Source: Candidatus Fermentibacteraceae bacterium
Lineage (GTDB): Bacteria; Fermentibacterota; Fermentibacteria; Fermentibacterales; JCC-6
Direction: 5' to 3'
NCBI GenBank assembly: GCA_021162285.1
Contig: JAGGYZ010000053.1
Span: 1 to 17,187, forward strand
DNA: 17,187 bases
Shown: positions 1 through 7,833 of the stretch, one piece after another
Position numbering within the stretch: position 1 is the stretch's first letter
Layout: every line of letters starts with the position of its first letter
Notes under the pieces: generated by a model
Database searches by the model: none
What the model was told of the DNA's origin: nothing
The model's input: only the letters and a program-made list of their open reading frames with translations
Translations under genes and position numbers: made by a program

Positions 1-839
1 ACCCACCACCTTACGTTCACATTCCGGTTTATCATCTCTTCGCAGAATCTGTAAACATGGTCGTGATCGTAAGTGAAATGCTCATCCCAGAACTTGATTT
101 CTCTTACTCCGTAGTTCTTTACGTAACTTTCAATCTCATCCACAATTTTCACAGGATCTCTCAGGCGTATGTGCCTGCCGTACATCTTGTAGCAGTATAT
201 GCACGAGCCGTCGCATCCTCTGCTGGCCAGCATCTGCATTGCAGGAACGGTGGAAACCTGTTCAAAGCTGGGCCAGTAGCGCTCTATCTCGCACAGTTCA
301 ACAGCAGGGAAAGGTAGAGTATCAAGATCCTGAATCATAGGCCTTTTCCCGGTGGTTACAACCTCAGCCTGATCATTCCGGTACAACAATCCGGCAATAC
401 CACTGATGTCTTTTCCTTCAGCAACAGCATCGATCAGTTCCCCTGCAGTAATCTCACCCTCACCAGTAACGATAACATCCAGTGCCGGACACTCTGCCAT
501 GAGCCTGTCCGGCATTGCCGTAGCTCCGTGACCACCGATAAAACTGAATATCTCAGGATTGTCTGTTTTAACATCGGTAATAAATGTGGCCGCCTGTTCC
601 CACAGAAGGCTTATCACATACACACCCACAGCTTCCGCTTTGAAATCACTAACCATTTGTCGCATGGTGTCATTGGTGTAGAAAAAACCTTCCAGAAACT
701 TTACCTGGTGTCCTCGATCACGGAGGACTGCGGCGATGTATTGAAGCCCGGGAGTAGGCCAGCAGCCGCTGATGCCCCGGGTGTCTTTTGCTCTGATGTC
801 ATCAGGTCCCCAAGGGGGAACAACAAGTGCTATCCTCAA
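1..839 (-). CDS. B12-binding-domain radical SAM protein (3' end outside window)
   Basis: About 279 codons are visible and the gene continues beyond position 1. Residues 1 to about 130 look like the cobalamin-binding Rossmann domain of the BchE/HpnR type, with an N-terminal RIALVVPPWGP strand, IGGHGATAMPD near 101-111 and VTGEGE near 124-129. A radical SAM domain follows, with its cluster ligands in RGCDGSCIYC (Cys209, Cys213, Cys216), the CxxxCxxC pattern that binds the SAM-cleaving 4Fe-4S cluster. Family members carry out methylations, ring closures and other radical reactions, but the substrate cannot be told from this part. The start is TTG at 839, chosen because AGGAAGGGG (846-854) lies 6 bp upstream and the protein then opens with the usual strand. 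An in-frame GTG farther upstream has no comparable site. The gene follows clpB on the same strand after about 100 bp and may be read with it. Family confidence is high, function is unknown. Confidence 0.88.
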   Translation of the reverse strand, partial: MRIALVVPPWGPDDIRAKDTRGISGCWPTPGLQYIAAVLRDRGHQVKFLEGFFYTNDTMRQMVSDFKAEAVGVYVISLLWEQAATFITDVKTDNPEIFSFIGGHGATAMPDRLMAECPALDVIVTGEGEITAGELIDAVAEGKDISGIAGLLYRNDQAEVVTTGKRPMIQDLDTLPFPAVELCEIERYWPSFEQVSTVPAMQMLASRGCDGSCIYCYKMYGRHIRLRDPVKIVDEIESYVKNYGVREIKFWDEHFTYDHDHVYRFCEEMINRNVNVRWW

Positions 840-903
840 CCGGTACCCCTTCCTGTGGAAGTGGGAATATGCAGGCTGGGTCAAGCTCACTGCAAGACGC
901 AGT

Positions 904-927
904 CCGCCTGGAGAAATCTCCAGGCGG
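904..927 (-). terminator. Perfect inverted repeat after clpB
   Basis: CCGCCTGGAG is repeated in inverse around an AAAT loop, giving a perfect 10-bp GC-rich stem (11 bp if the A-T closing pair forms). It begins 17 bp after the clpB stop codon. No run of T follows on the minus strand, so it is not a textbook Rho-independent terminator. It may be a weak or partial terminator, or an mRNA-stabilising hairpin between clpB and the downstream radical SAM gene. Confidence 0.5.
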
Positions 928-943
928 AATCTGCCGGTACCTG

Positions 944-3526
944 TTACTCAGGAATGAACACCAGATCGTCTCCGTCAACGTCTATTCTGACTGCGCTGCC
1001 TTCAGAGATCTCACCTTTAAGAATGGCTTCGGCCAGCCGGTTCTGAACCTCCCTCTGAACAACTCTCTTGAGAGGCCTTGCTCCGTAGGCCGGATCGTAC
1101 CCCAGTTCCGCAAGCAGATCGAGTGCAAAGTCGGATGCAGATATTGAGAGGTTCTGACCGGAAAGTATTGCATTGAGCTTCTCGATCTGAATAGCCACAA
1201 TACCGCGGATCTGCTCTCTGGTGAGTGAGTGGAAAACAATAACCTCATCTATCCGGTTAAGAAACTCCGGACGGAATTTCGCCTCAAGTTCCTTTGTCGC
1301 TCTTCTCTTTCTCTCTTCCGGGTCAAGATCTCTTCCGATGGTTCCAATCCAGTCGCTTCCCAGATTTGATGTCATGATCAGCACCGAGTTCCGGAAGTCC
1401 ACCGTTCTGCCCTGTCCGTCTGTAAGCCTTCCTTCATCGAGTATCTGAAGGAAAACATTGAATACATCCGGATGAGCTTTTTCTATCTCATCAAACAAAA
1501 CAACAGAGTAGGGTTTCCTTCTGATGGCCTCGGTAAGGTAACCACCCTCATCGTAACCTACATAACCAGGAGGGGCACCTATCAGTCTGGACACTGAATG
1601 CTTCTCCATGAACTCACTCATATCCACTCTTATCATTGCCTCCGGGCTGTCGAACAGGAAGTCAGCCAGACTCTTGGCAAGCTCGGTTTTACCAACTCCC
1701 GTGGGACCCATAAAGATAAAGCTCCCAAGAGGCTGGTTTGGATTCTGTACACCTGCCCTTGCTCGGCGTATTGCTCTTGAAACGGCACCGATTGCCTCAT
1801 CCTGACCCACAACACTCTTTTTAAGCCCCTCTTCCATGTGAAGAAGTCTTTCCCGTTCACCTTCAAGCATTCTTGAAACAGGTATACCTGTCCATCTGGA
1901 AACAACCGCAGCAATCTGTTCGGCGGTTATTTCTTCTGTAAGCATCGCTCCATTTCCCTGCAGAACAGCCAGTTCCTTCCTGGCGCTTTCAAGTTCCTCT
2001 GCAACAGTCCTGAGATCCCCGTACCTGATTCTGGCAACCTCAGAGAGATCACCCTTTCTCTCAGCTTTCTTTTCCTGAATTCGAAGATCATCCAGTTTTC
2101 TTGAAAGCTCTCGGGTTTTGTTTATGGCATGTTTTTCGTTCTTCCACCTGACCTCCAGAGCAGAATACTCTTCTTTGAGATCCGCAATCTCTTTTTTCAG
2201 CTCACCCAGCTTGCTCTTTGAGGCCTTGTCACGATCCCTTTTCAGTCCCTCACGGGCAATCTCAAGCCTGGTGATCTGTCTCTTGAGAGCATCAACTTCC
2301 GCAGGCATACTGTCTATCTCGATTCGAAGACGGCTTGCAGCTTCATCTACAAGATCTATTGCCTTGTCTGGAAGAAATCTATCTGAAATGTATCTGTCAC
2401 TCAGGGTGGCAGCTGCAATAAGGGCCGGATCCTGTATATGAATCCCGTGGTGCACCTCATACTTTTCCCTGAGACCTCTCAGAATGTTTACCGTGTCCTC
2501 CACTGAAGGCGGTTCAACCAGAACAGGTTGAAACCGTCGTTCAAGTGCTGCATCTTTTTCAATGTACTTTCTGTATTCATCCAGCGTTGTCGCACCAATA
2601 CAGTGAAGCTCTCCCCTTGCCAGAGCGGGTTTAAGCATGTTTGCTGCATCCACTGCTCCCTGAGCTGCACCGGCGCCCACAAGGGTATGCATCTCATCTA
2701 TGAACAGAATCACCCTGCCGTCGCTGGCCGATATCTCTGAAAGAACAGCCTTGAGCCTTTCTTCAAACTCACCGCGGAATTTTGCCCCGGCTATAAGCGA
2801 ACCCATGTCCAGAGCCAGAAGGCTTTTATCCTTAAGACTCTCCGGAACATCCCCCTCTGCTATTCTCCCTGCAAGCCCTTCAGCAATGGCCGTTTTACCT
2901 ACACCGGGTTCTCCTATCAGAACAGGGTTATTTTTTCTCCTTCGGCAGAGAATCTGCATCGTGCGCATTATCTCATCGTCTCTCCCTATTACAGGATCAA
3001 GTTTCTGCTGGCGGGCCAGAGCCGTAAGGTCTTTTGTGTATTTCTTAAGAGCCTCGTAGCTGTCTTCGGCATTCTCGCTTGTTACCCTTGAGGAACCTCT
3101 TACCTCAGAGAGAGCCTCGAGAAAATTCTGCTGTGTAATACCCGCTCCCCTGAGAAGTTCCGACACCTGCCCGCCTTTGGACAGAATCCCCATTAACAGA
3201 TGTTCGCTTGCAACAAAGTCATCTTTCATTCCCTCAGAAGCCTTCTCTGCCGCTTTAAGAACATTCACAGACAACCTTGACATGGCAGGCTGAGCACCGC
3301 CTGAAGATCTTGGAAGGTTGCCAAGGGCGTTTCCAACGGCATCTGTAAGGGTAGTAAGTGATGCACCCAGACGGCTCATCACCCCAGGGATGGTTCCGGA
3401 GTCATCTTTAACCAGTGCTGAAAGAAGATGCAGAGGAGTAACCTCAGGATTACCTGCAGACGATGCCATGTTAACCGCCTCTGTTACCGCTTCCCGCGCT
3501 TTTATTGTAAGTTTTTCAAGTGTCAT
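944..3526 (-). CDS. clpB: ATP-dependent disaggregase ClpB
   Basis: An 860-residue Hsp100 chaperone of normal family length that, with DnaK, pulls polypeptides out of aggregates in the cytosol. Domains in order: double Clp-N repeat (about 1-145), first AAA+ ring domain with Walker A GEPGVGKT (205-212) and Walker B FIDE (275-278), the coiled-coil M domain (about 400-525) that separates ClpB from ClpA and ClpC, then the second AAA+ domain with Walker A GPTGVGKT (607-614), pore loop GYVGYDEGG (654-662) and Walker B LFDE (677-680). The first pore loop reads KFRGEFEER, with Phe in the aromatic position. No ClpP-docking tripeptide context is evident, as expected for ClpB. The start is ATG behind AAGGAGG (3532-3538). 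I found no CIRCE element or clear heat-shock promoter upstream. All catalytic motifs are intact. Confidence 0.98.
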   Translation of the reverse strand: MTLEKLTIKAREAVTEAVNMASSAGNPEVTPLHLLSALVKDDSGTIPGVMSRLGASLTTLTDAVGNALGNLPRSSGGAQPAMSRLSVNVLKAAEKASEGMKDDFVASEHLLMGILSKGGQVSELLRGAGITQQNFLEALSEVRGSSRVTSENAEDSYEALKKYTKDLTALARQQKLDPVIGRDDEIMRTMQILCRRRKNNPVLIGEPGVGKTAIAEGLAGRIAEGDVPESLKDKSLLALDMGSLIAGAKFRGEFEERLKAVLSEISASDGRVILFIDEMHTLVGAGAAQGAVDAANMLKPALARGELHCIGATTLDEYRKYIEKDAALERRFQPVLVEPPSVEDTVNILRGLREKYEVHHGIHIQDPALIAAATLSDRYISDRFLPDKAIDLVDEAASRLRIEIDSMPAEVDALKRQITRLEIAREGLKRDRDKASKSKLGELKKEIADLKEEYSALEVRWKNEKHAINKTRELSRKLDDLRIQEKKAERKGDLSEVARIRYGDLRTVAEELESARKELAVLQGNGAMLTEEITAEQIAAVVSRWTGIPVSRMLEGERERLLHMEEGLKKSVVGQDEAIGAVSRAIRRARAGVQNPNQPLGSFIFMGPTGVGKTELAKSLADFLFDSPEAMIRVDMSEFMEKHSVSRLIGAPPGYVGYDEGGYLTEAIRRKPYSVVLFDEIEKAHPDVFNVFLQILDEGRLTDGQGRTVDFRNSVLIMTSNLGSDWIGTIGRDLDPEERKRRATKELEAKFRPEFLNRIDEVIVFHSLTREQIRGIVAIQIEKLNAILSGQNLSISASDFALDLLAELGYDPAYGARPLKRVVQREVQNRLAEAILKGEISEGSAVRIDVDGDDLVFIPE

Positions 3527-3777
3527 GTTTTCCTCCTTTTACCCAGTGTATTAGCAAGAGTTCGGCCATGAATATATACTAATTACAGCAATTATCTATA
3601 TATAAATATACTTTCAGCGCTCCCTGACTAAAATACTGCGCCGAAATGACACCTCTTTTACATCTTTCTTCTTCCGGGAAAATGCACCAGACTGGAACCC
3701 TCTCTTTACCCTTGATTTCATTTGTTGTAGCTTTCAGCTATAGGTAGCACGGAGTTCAATGAAACCCGGAGGTAGAA
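3527..3777. other. Divergent intergenic region between clpB and the oxidoreductase gene
   Basis: A 251-bp regulatory gap between two divergent genes. It includes a strongly AT-rich stretch at about 3569-3612 made of TATA-type repeats, which probably carries the clpB promoter, although no -35/-10 pair stands out. Closer to the oxidoreductase start, TTGATT at 3712-3717 is followed by poor -10 candidates around 3737-3744. No ORF or known operator was recognised. Confidence 0.4.
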
Positions 3778-4773
3778 ATGGCCAATATCGGCGTGATAGG
3801 GCTGGGTTACTGGGGTCCCAATCTTCTAAGAAACATCGTTGCCAACAGAAGAAGCGACACAATTGTAATCTGCGACAAGGACCCTGGACGGTTAAACAGG
3901 ATTTCCGAAAGATTTCCCGCCTGCCGGAAAACTCTCAATGCAGAAGACATTTTCAATGATCCTGAAATTGACGGAGTGATAATTGCAACAAGTGTTTCCA
4001 CCCATTACCCGCTGGCAATGGAAGCCATGAAAGCTGGAAAACATGTCTTTGTTGAAAAACCTTTTGCCGAGGATACGGAAAAGGCAGAGGAAATGGTGCA
4101 GTACGCAGAAAACAACAACCTGGTGACAATGGTTGGCCATACATTCCTTTTCTCACCTCCAGTTCTTAAGATCAAGCAGATACTGGACAGCAAAGAACTG
4201 GGTGACATAAGATTTATTACAAGCAGCAGAGTCAATCTTGGGCTGCACCAGAAGGATGTTTCTGTTATCTGGGACCTTGCACCCCACGACTTCTCAATGC
4301 TTTTTTACTGGCTGAATGAAGAACCTGACTTCGTTGAGGCGTTCGGTCATGATTATGTTCTCAAGGGAATACCGGATGTGGCTTTTATCAACCTGGGCTT
4401 CCCCAGCGGAGCCACTGCGAATGTTCAGGTTGCCTGGCTTGCCCCATCGAAACTGCGTAAAACTGTGATAGTGGGAAGCAAAAAGATGCTTATCTACGAT
4501 GACACTAAACCCTACGAGAAAATCAAAATTTTCGATAAAGGCGTTGACATACTTGAACCGGAAACATTTGGTGAGTACCAGCTCTCCTACAGAACCGGTG
4601 ATATTATCAGCCCCAGAATTGATTCGTTTGAACCTCTGCATTCAGAAATGGAAGAGTTCCTCAGATGCATTGAGACCGGAAGAACGCCGAGAACTTCAGG
4701 ACGAAGCGGAATGGGTGTGGTCAAAGCACTGGAAACAGCGGACCGGAGTCTGTGTGCAAAGCTGAACAGATAG
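3778..4773 (+). CDS. Gfo/Idh/MocA-family NAD(P)-dependent oxidoreductase
   Basis: A 331-residue oxidoreductase. Residues 5-13 (GVIGLGYWG) form the glycine-rich dinucleotide-binding loop. The family EKP motif is at 93-95, where the lysine contacts substrate and cofactor. WDLAPHDFSM (165-174) carries the probable catalytic histidine of the C-terminal alpha/beta domain. The WDLAPHD form and overall pattern are common in sugar-nucleotide 3-dehydrogenases of the WlbA type and other polysaccharide-pathway members, so a sugar or sugar-nucleotide substrate is likely but not proven. The start is ATG with GGAGG at 3768-3772, 5 bp upstream. It is the first gene of an apparent three-gene operon, since the next gene begins 6 bp after its stop. 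No other sugar-nucleotide genes are in view, so its pathway cannot be set. Confidence 0.92.
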   Translation: MANIGVIGLGYWGPNLLRNIVANRRSDTIVICDKDPGRLNRISERFPACRKTLNAEDIFNDPEIDGVIIATSVSTHYPLAMEAMKAGKHVFVEKPFAEDTEKAEEMVQYAENNNLVTMVGHTFLFSPPVLKIKQILDSKELGDIRFITSSRVNLGLHQKDVSVIWDLAPHDFSMLFYWLNEEPDFVEAFGHDYVLKGIPDVAFINLGFPSGATANVQVAWLAPSKLRKTVIVGSKKMLIYDDTKPYEKIKIFDKGVDILEPETFGEYQLSYRTGDIISPRIDSFEPLHSEMEEFLRCIETGRTPRTSGRSGMGVVKALETADRSLCAKLNR

Positions 4774-4779
4774 AGTGCT

Positions 4780-5730
4780 ATGAAGCAGCCGCCTAAAGTC
4801 CTTCTGAAATTTCTTGGTGTTTCATTGGAGAAGGGTCTGCCGCTTTCAATTGACTTCGCAGTGCTTGCAGGAACCATGGCAGCTCTTCTCGGGGATGATG
4901 ATTCTGCTGCAAAAACACTTTCTCTCTACGCAGCAGGACTGATGTCTCCGCCTGTGGGAAAAGTTGTTGCAGGATTTGATATGTCTCCTGCAACTTCCCG
5001 GGAGGGCAGGTCGGCCACTGGGTACATATCCAATGAGCTGGATGCTCCTCCTGGAATGACCGTTCGGGGATGCATCAATCTGGCTGCCACCGGGAACGGA
5101 AAAAGCAGAAAAGAAACCGCAGAACTTACAGCCCAGCTTCTGAACTGGCTTGAACTCAACACGCTTGCCGGTACCGCCGTAGAAAATCTTTCGTCATCAG
5201 AGATTCAGAGAACTTCACTGGCAATAGCAATGGCAAATTCGCCAATACTGCTGGTTGTAGACTGTCCTGTTCACGACTCGCTCCACGCAAAGCTCAAAAC
5301 CTTTTCGGAGGTGGGAAACACCGTGATTTTCAGGGCTTCTTCCCTTGGGCAGATACCCTACGGAGTTGAGCGCATAGCTCTGTGCGATGAAAACGGCATC
5401 AGCAGAATAGTGAGACACTCCGAACTGGCGGCTATCTCACTTGGCGGGGCAGAAATAACCGTTTCTTTCTATCCTTCACTTCCCAGAAAACAGCTCGAGA
5501 ACATTGAGGGAATAAGAAATCTGGTTCACACTGATGGCCTTTACAAATTCACACATTCAGACACCATACACGCAATAACACAGATCATGCTCACTGCGAG
5601 GGCCAATTCCAGGGCTGTTGTAGAACTCCACCTGGCTTCCATACCTCCGGGAATCCTGCTGAAGATGTTCGATCCCCCTGACGGTTCGACTCCACCGGTA
5701 GACCTGTTTGGTACAGAGGAAGGGTTCTGA
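4780..5730 (+). CDS. Degenerate ABC-type ATPase (probable non-hydrolysing)
   Basis: A 316-residue protein with the layout of an ABC-2-type exporter ATPase whose working residues have changed. The Walker A position reads GDDDSAAKT (38-46), keeping Lys45 and Thr46 but losing the glycine before the lysine. The signature region is LSSSEIQR (137-144) in place of LSGGQ. Walker B is ILLVVD (156-161) followed by Cys162 where the catalytic glutamate should be. The switch-loop region IFRASS (183-188) has no histidine. The tail (about 220-298) resembles the C-terminal accessory domain of drug- and polysaccharide-exporter ATPases. The reading frame is intact over 951 bp and hydrophobic-core patterns remain, so it seems a working protein rather than a decaying gene. 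It lies 6 bp after the oxidoreductase stop and 2 bp before the next start, so translation is probably coupled. The fold call is fairly sure. Loss of ATP hydrolysis is inferred. Confidence 0.72.
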   Translation: MKQPPKVLLKFLGVSLEKGLPLSIDFAVLAGTMAALLGDDDSAAKTLSLYAAGLMSPPVGKVVAGFDMSPATSREGRSATGYISNELDAPPGMTVRGCINLAATGNGKSRKETAELTAQLLNWLELNTLAGTAVENLSSSEIQRTSLAIAMANSPILLVVDCPVHDSLHAKLKTFSEVGNTVIFRASSLGQIPYGVERIALCDENGISRIVRHSELAAISLGGAEITVSFYPSLPRKQLENIEGIRNLVHTDGLYKFTHSDTIHAITQIMLTARANSRAVVELHLASIPPGILLKMFDPPDGSTPPVDLFGTEEGF

Positions 5731-5732
5731 CA

Positions 5733-6368
5733 TTGCAGATAATCATCTTCACCGCAGGGATGATGTGGAAAAGGGCAGTAAACATGAAAAACATGCTGTG
5801 GCTGGCCGGGCTTGCTGCAGTAAGTATTCTTGTAATCACCTCACCCGAAAAAACTGCAGCTGAATTTGTATCTCTGTTTGTTCTTCTTCCTGTGGTTTTC
5901 CTGCTGACAGGATGGAGTGACTCCAGAGAAAGAAAGGGAATTCTAACAATAATCAACAGAGGCGGAACAACCAGCATGGTTCGCCTTGCCGAGTGGTCTT
6001 TCCCTGCACTGGGAGCCACATTTGTTTCATCAGTATCGGTGTTTGCAGCAGCAGCACCTCCGTGGCAGTTCTGGGTTGTGCTGCCTCTGACAGCTGTTTC
6101 AATCTCTCTTGTCTACCTTACTACTGAACAACACCTGAAATTTGCCGGAAGAACAGCGTTCATAATACTGTGGCTTGTACAGCTGTCTGAACCGGCACAC
6201 ACAAAAAAACTGCTCGATCTGGTACTGTTTACAGATTACCCCGCTGCAGTCCTTCTTGCCAGTCCAGGCACAGGAACTCACCATCCAGACAGCTTTGTGC
6301 TGGCTTCATTGATACTCGTGTTCCTTGCAGCAGGCACCAGGACATTAATTAGCCGGAGAAACGGCTGA
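5733..6368 (+). CDS. Multi-pass membrane protein, ABC-2 permease-like
   Basis: A 211-residue protein with about six hydrophobic segments, near 20-37, 43-60, 88-107, 110-130, 138-153 and 187-204. Between the second and third, WSDSRERKGIL and the following amphipathic stretch (61-87) resemble the cytosolic coupling helix of ABC-2-type permeases, where an acidic/basic cluster precedes GTLxLL-like sequence. With the ABC-like protein encoded just upstream, a transporter-like membrane partner is the best guess. Similarity to a named family is weak. The start is TTG at 5733, chosen because AGGAAGGG (5717-5724) lies 8 bp upstream. ATG at 5760 is an in-frame alternative with a poor ribosome site. The final 24 bp overlap the end of trmFO on the opposite strand. 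Confidence 0.7.
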   Translation: MQIIIFTAGMMWKRAVNMKNMLWLAGLAAVSILVITSPEKTAAEFVSLFVLLPVVFLLTGWSDSRERKGILTIINRGGTTSMVRLAEWSFPALGATFVSSVSVFAAAAPPWQFWVVLPLTAVSISLVYLTTEQHLKFAGRTAFIILWLVQLSEPAHTKKLLDLVLFTDYPAAVLLASPGTGTHHPDSFVLASLILVFLAAGTRTLISRRNG

Positions 6369-7646
6369 CAGCCACTCTTCAAGCTTTGCGAGAGCTCTCT
6401 CTGCAAGCATTTCTCTCCTGACCCGCCTCCCGCCTGAGACCTTCTTCTTCATGGGAGGGAAAAGACCGTAGTTGATGTTTGAGGGCTGGTAATTGTCTGC
6501 AGGACTTTCTGCAGGATACCGCAGCACAGCACCCAGAGCAGTTTCAGCAGGTGGCAGAGCTTCAAGACCACCCATCAGTTTTCCCGCCAGAAACCCTGAA
6601 GCTATCGACTCTATGTAACCTTCTATGCCTGTTATCTGACCGGCAAACATGATCCTTTTATCAGCATTAAAACGCATTCTGCCATCGAGCAGTGCCGGTC
6701 CGTTGATAAAAGTGTTTCTGTGCATGGATCCCAGACGAATGAACTCGGCGTTCTCGAGACCTGGTATCATTCTAAAAATTCTTTTCTGTTCAAAGTATGT
6801 AAGCTTTGTCTGAAATCCCACCAGGTTCCATGCCGTTCCTGCCCTGTTTTCCATTCGCAGCTGCACTACGGCAAAATACTTCTGACCGGTTACCGGATGA
6901 ATCAGCCCCACAGGTTTCATTGGACCGAAGGCAAGAGACATCTCTCCGCTGTCTGCAATTGCCTCAACTGGCATACATCCCTGGAAATGAATTTCTTTTT
7001 CAAAGCTGCGGGCAGAAACCCTGTCGGCACTTTTCAACTCGTGAATAAAACTGAAATACTCTTCCTCTGTAAAAGGGCAGTTCAGGTAGTCTGCCTGTTC
7101 CGCTGTTTCGTAACGGTTCTGAAAGAAAGCACGGTTCATGTTTATGGACTGAAAATCCACCACCGGAGCTATGGCATCGTAAAAGTAAAGAGATTCTTTA
7201 CCTGTAAGCCCGGCAACGGCATCTGCCAGTGCTGCAGAGGCAAGGGGACCTGCTGCAATAATCACCGGCCCTGTAGGAATCTCCGTTACCTCCTCCTCCC
7301 TCTGAAGTATCAGTTTGTGTTCATCAAGCATTTTCTTTACTGTTGTGCTGAACTCATGCCTGTCTACCGCCAGAGCTCCTCCAGCAGGGACACGGCAGCT
7401 GTCTGCAGCTTTCATAAGATAAGACCCGCTTCTGCGGAGTTCCTCTTTCAAAAGTCCAGGGGCGTTTCGAAGAAGATCAGAGCGCAGAGAATTGGAACAA
7501 ACAAGCTCTGCAGGCAAACCTGTGGTATGGGCCGGCGTCATTCTGCCCGGTCTCATTTCGTACAAAACCACTTCAACACCTGCACCGGCAAGCTGAAGAG
7601 CAGCCTCACACCCTGCAAGCCCTGCACCAATAATGGAAACTTTCAA
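6345..7646 (-). CDS. trmFO: Methylenetetrahydrofolate-tRNA-(uracil-5-)-methyltransferase TrmFO
   Basis: A 433-residue FAD- and folate-dependent enzyme that makes 5-methyluridine at position 54 of the tRNA T loop, using methylenetetrahydrofolate rather than SAM as carbon donor. The FAD-binding loop is GAGLAGCEAA (7-16). The two cysteines known to matter in the Bacillus enzyme are both present, in ELVCSNSLRSD (Cys50) and FQGCMPVEA (Cys224). Length matches the family. The frame is open farther upstream, but the start is TTG at 7646: AGGAGG (7652-7657) sits 5 bp before it and the protein then begins MKVSIIGAG as expected. The gene is divergent from glnS and its 3' end overlaps the membrane-protein gene by 24 bp. 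Confidence 0.96.
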   Translation of the reverse strand: MKVSIIGAGLAGCEAALQLAGAGVEVVLYEMRPGRMTPAHTTGLPAELVCSNSLRSDLLRNAPGLLKEELRRSGSYLMKAADSCRVPAGGALAVDRHEFSTTVKKMLDEHKLILQREEEVTEIPTGPVIIAAGPLASAALADAVAGLTGKESLYFYDAIAPVVDFQSINMNRAFFQNRYETAEQADYLNCPFTEEEYFSFIHELKSADRVSARSFEKEIHFQGCMPVEAIADSGEMSLAFGPMKPVGLIHPVTGQKYFAVVQLRMENRAGTAWNLVGFQTKLTYFEQKRIFRMIPGLENAEFIRLGSMHRNTFINGPALLDGRMRFNADKRIMFAGQITGIEGYIESIASGFLAGKLMGGLEALPPAETALGAVLRYPAESPADNYQPSNINYGLFPPMKKKVSGGRRVRREMLAERALAKLEEWLSAVSPAN

Positions 7647-7759
7647 AGACACCTCCTGAGCGGAAAAGGAAAACAACTGCAAATCTACTGAATTGCATCC
7701 TGTAAAACCTCTTGCCAGCCTCCTCAGGCGGACAGCAGAAAGAATACATTCCCGGGTCC

Positions 7760-7788
7760 AGTACAAAGCATTTGGATGATAACATCAA
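7760..7788 (-). promoter_or_regulatory. Candidate trmFO promoter
   Basis: On the minus strand TTGATG (7783-7788) and TGTACT (7760-7765) are separated by 17 bp, each matching four of six sigma-70 consensus bases. This would give a leader of about 100 nt before the TTG start. A plus-strand pair for glnS, TTGGAT (7772-7777) and TATGAT (7797-7802) with a long 19-bp spacer, overlaps it, so the two divergent promoters may compete. Both calls are by eye. Confidence 0.3.
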
Positions 7789-7833
7789 ATTTCGATTATG
7801 ATTGGCACTATATCATTCAACGGGAGAACGAAT

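Noticed and set aside
528..1147. Plus-strand open frames opposite the radical SAM gene and the end of clpB
   Set aside because: They lie antisense to well-supported coding sequence and have low-quality composition and no ribosome sites.
3551..3575. Possible CIRCE (HrcA) operator near clpB
   Set aside because: Only one half (TTGCTAA on the minus strand) resembles the GTGCTAA half-site. The required inverted partner and spacing are absent.
6720..7691. 323-codon open frame on the plus strand opposite trmFO
   Set aside because: It is antisense to a clear TrmFO, its translation is rich in Cys, His and Lys without any known motif, and it has no convincing start. It is a shadow of the real gene.
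7647..7766. Longer TrmFO beginning about 40 codons upstream
   Set aside because: The extra residues have no counterpart in the family, and the AGGAGG site points to TTG at 7646.
7798..7833. GlnRS starting at the ATG at 7798
   Set aside because: No ribosome site precedes it, and relatives begin near the MEEKSRDFIR-equivalent position served by GGGAGA.
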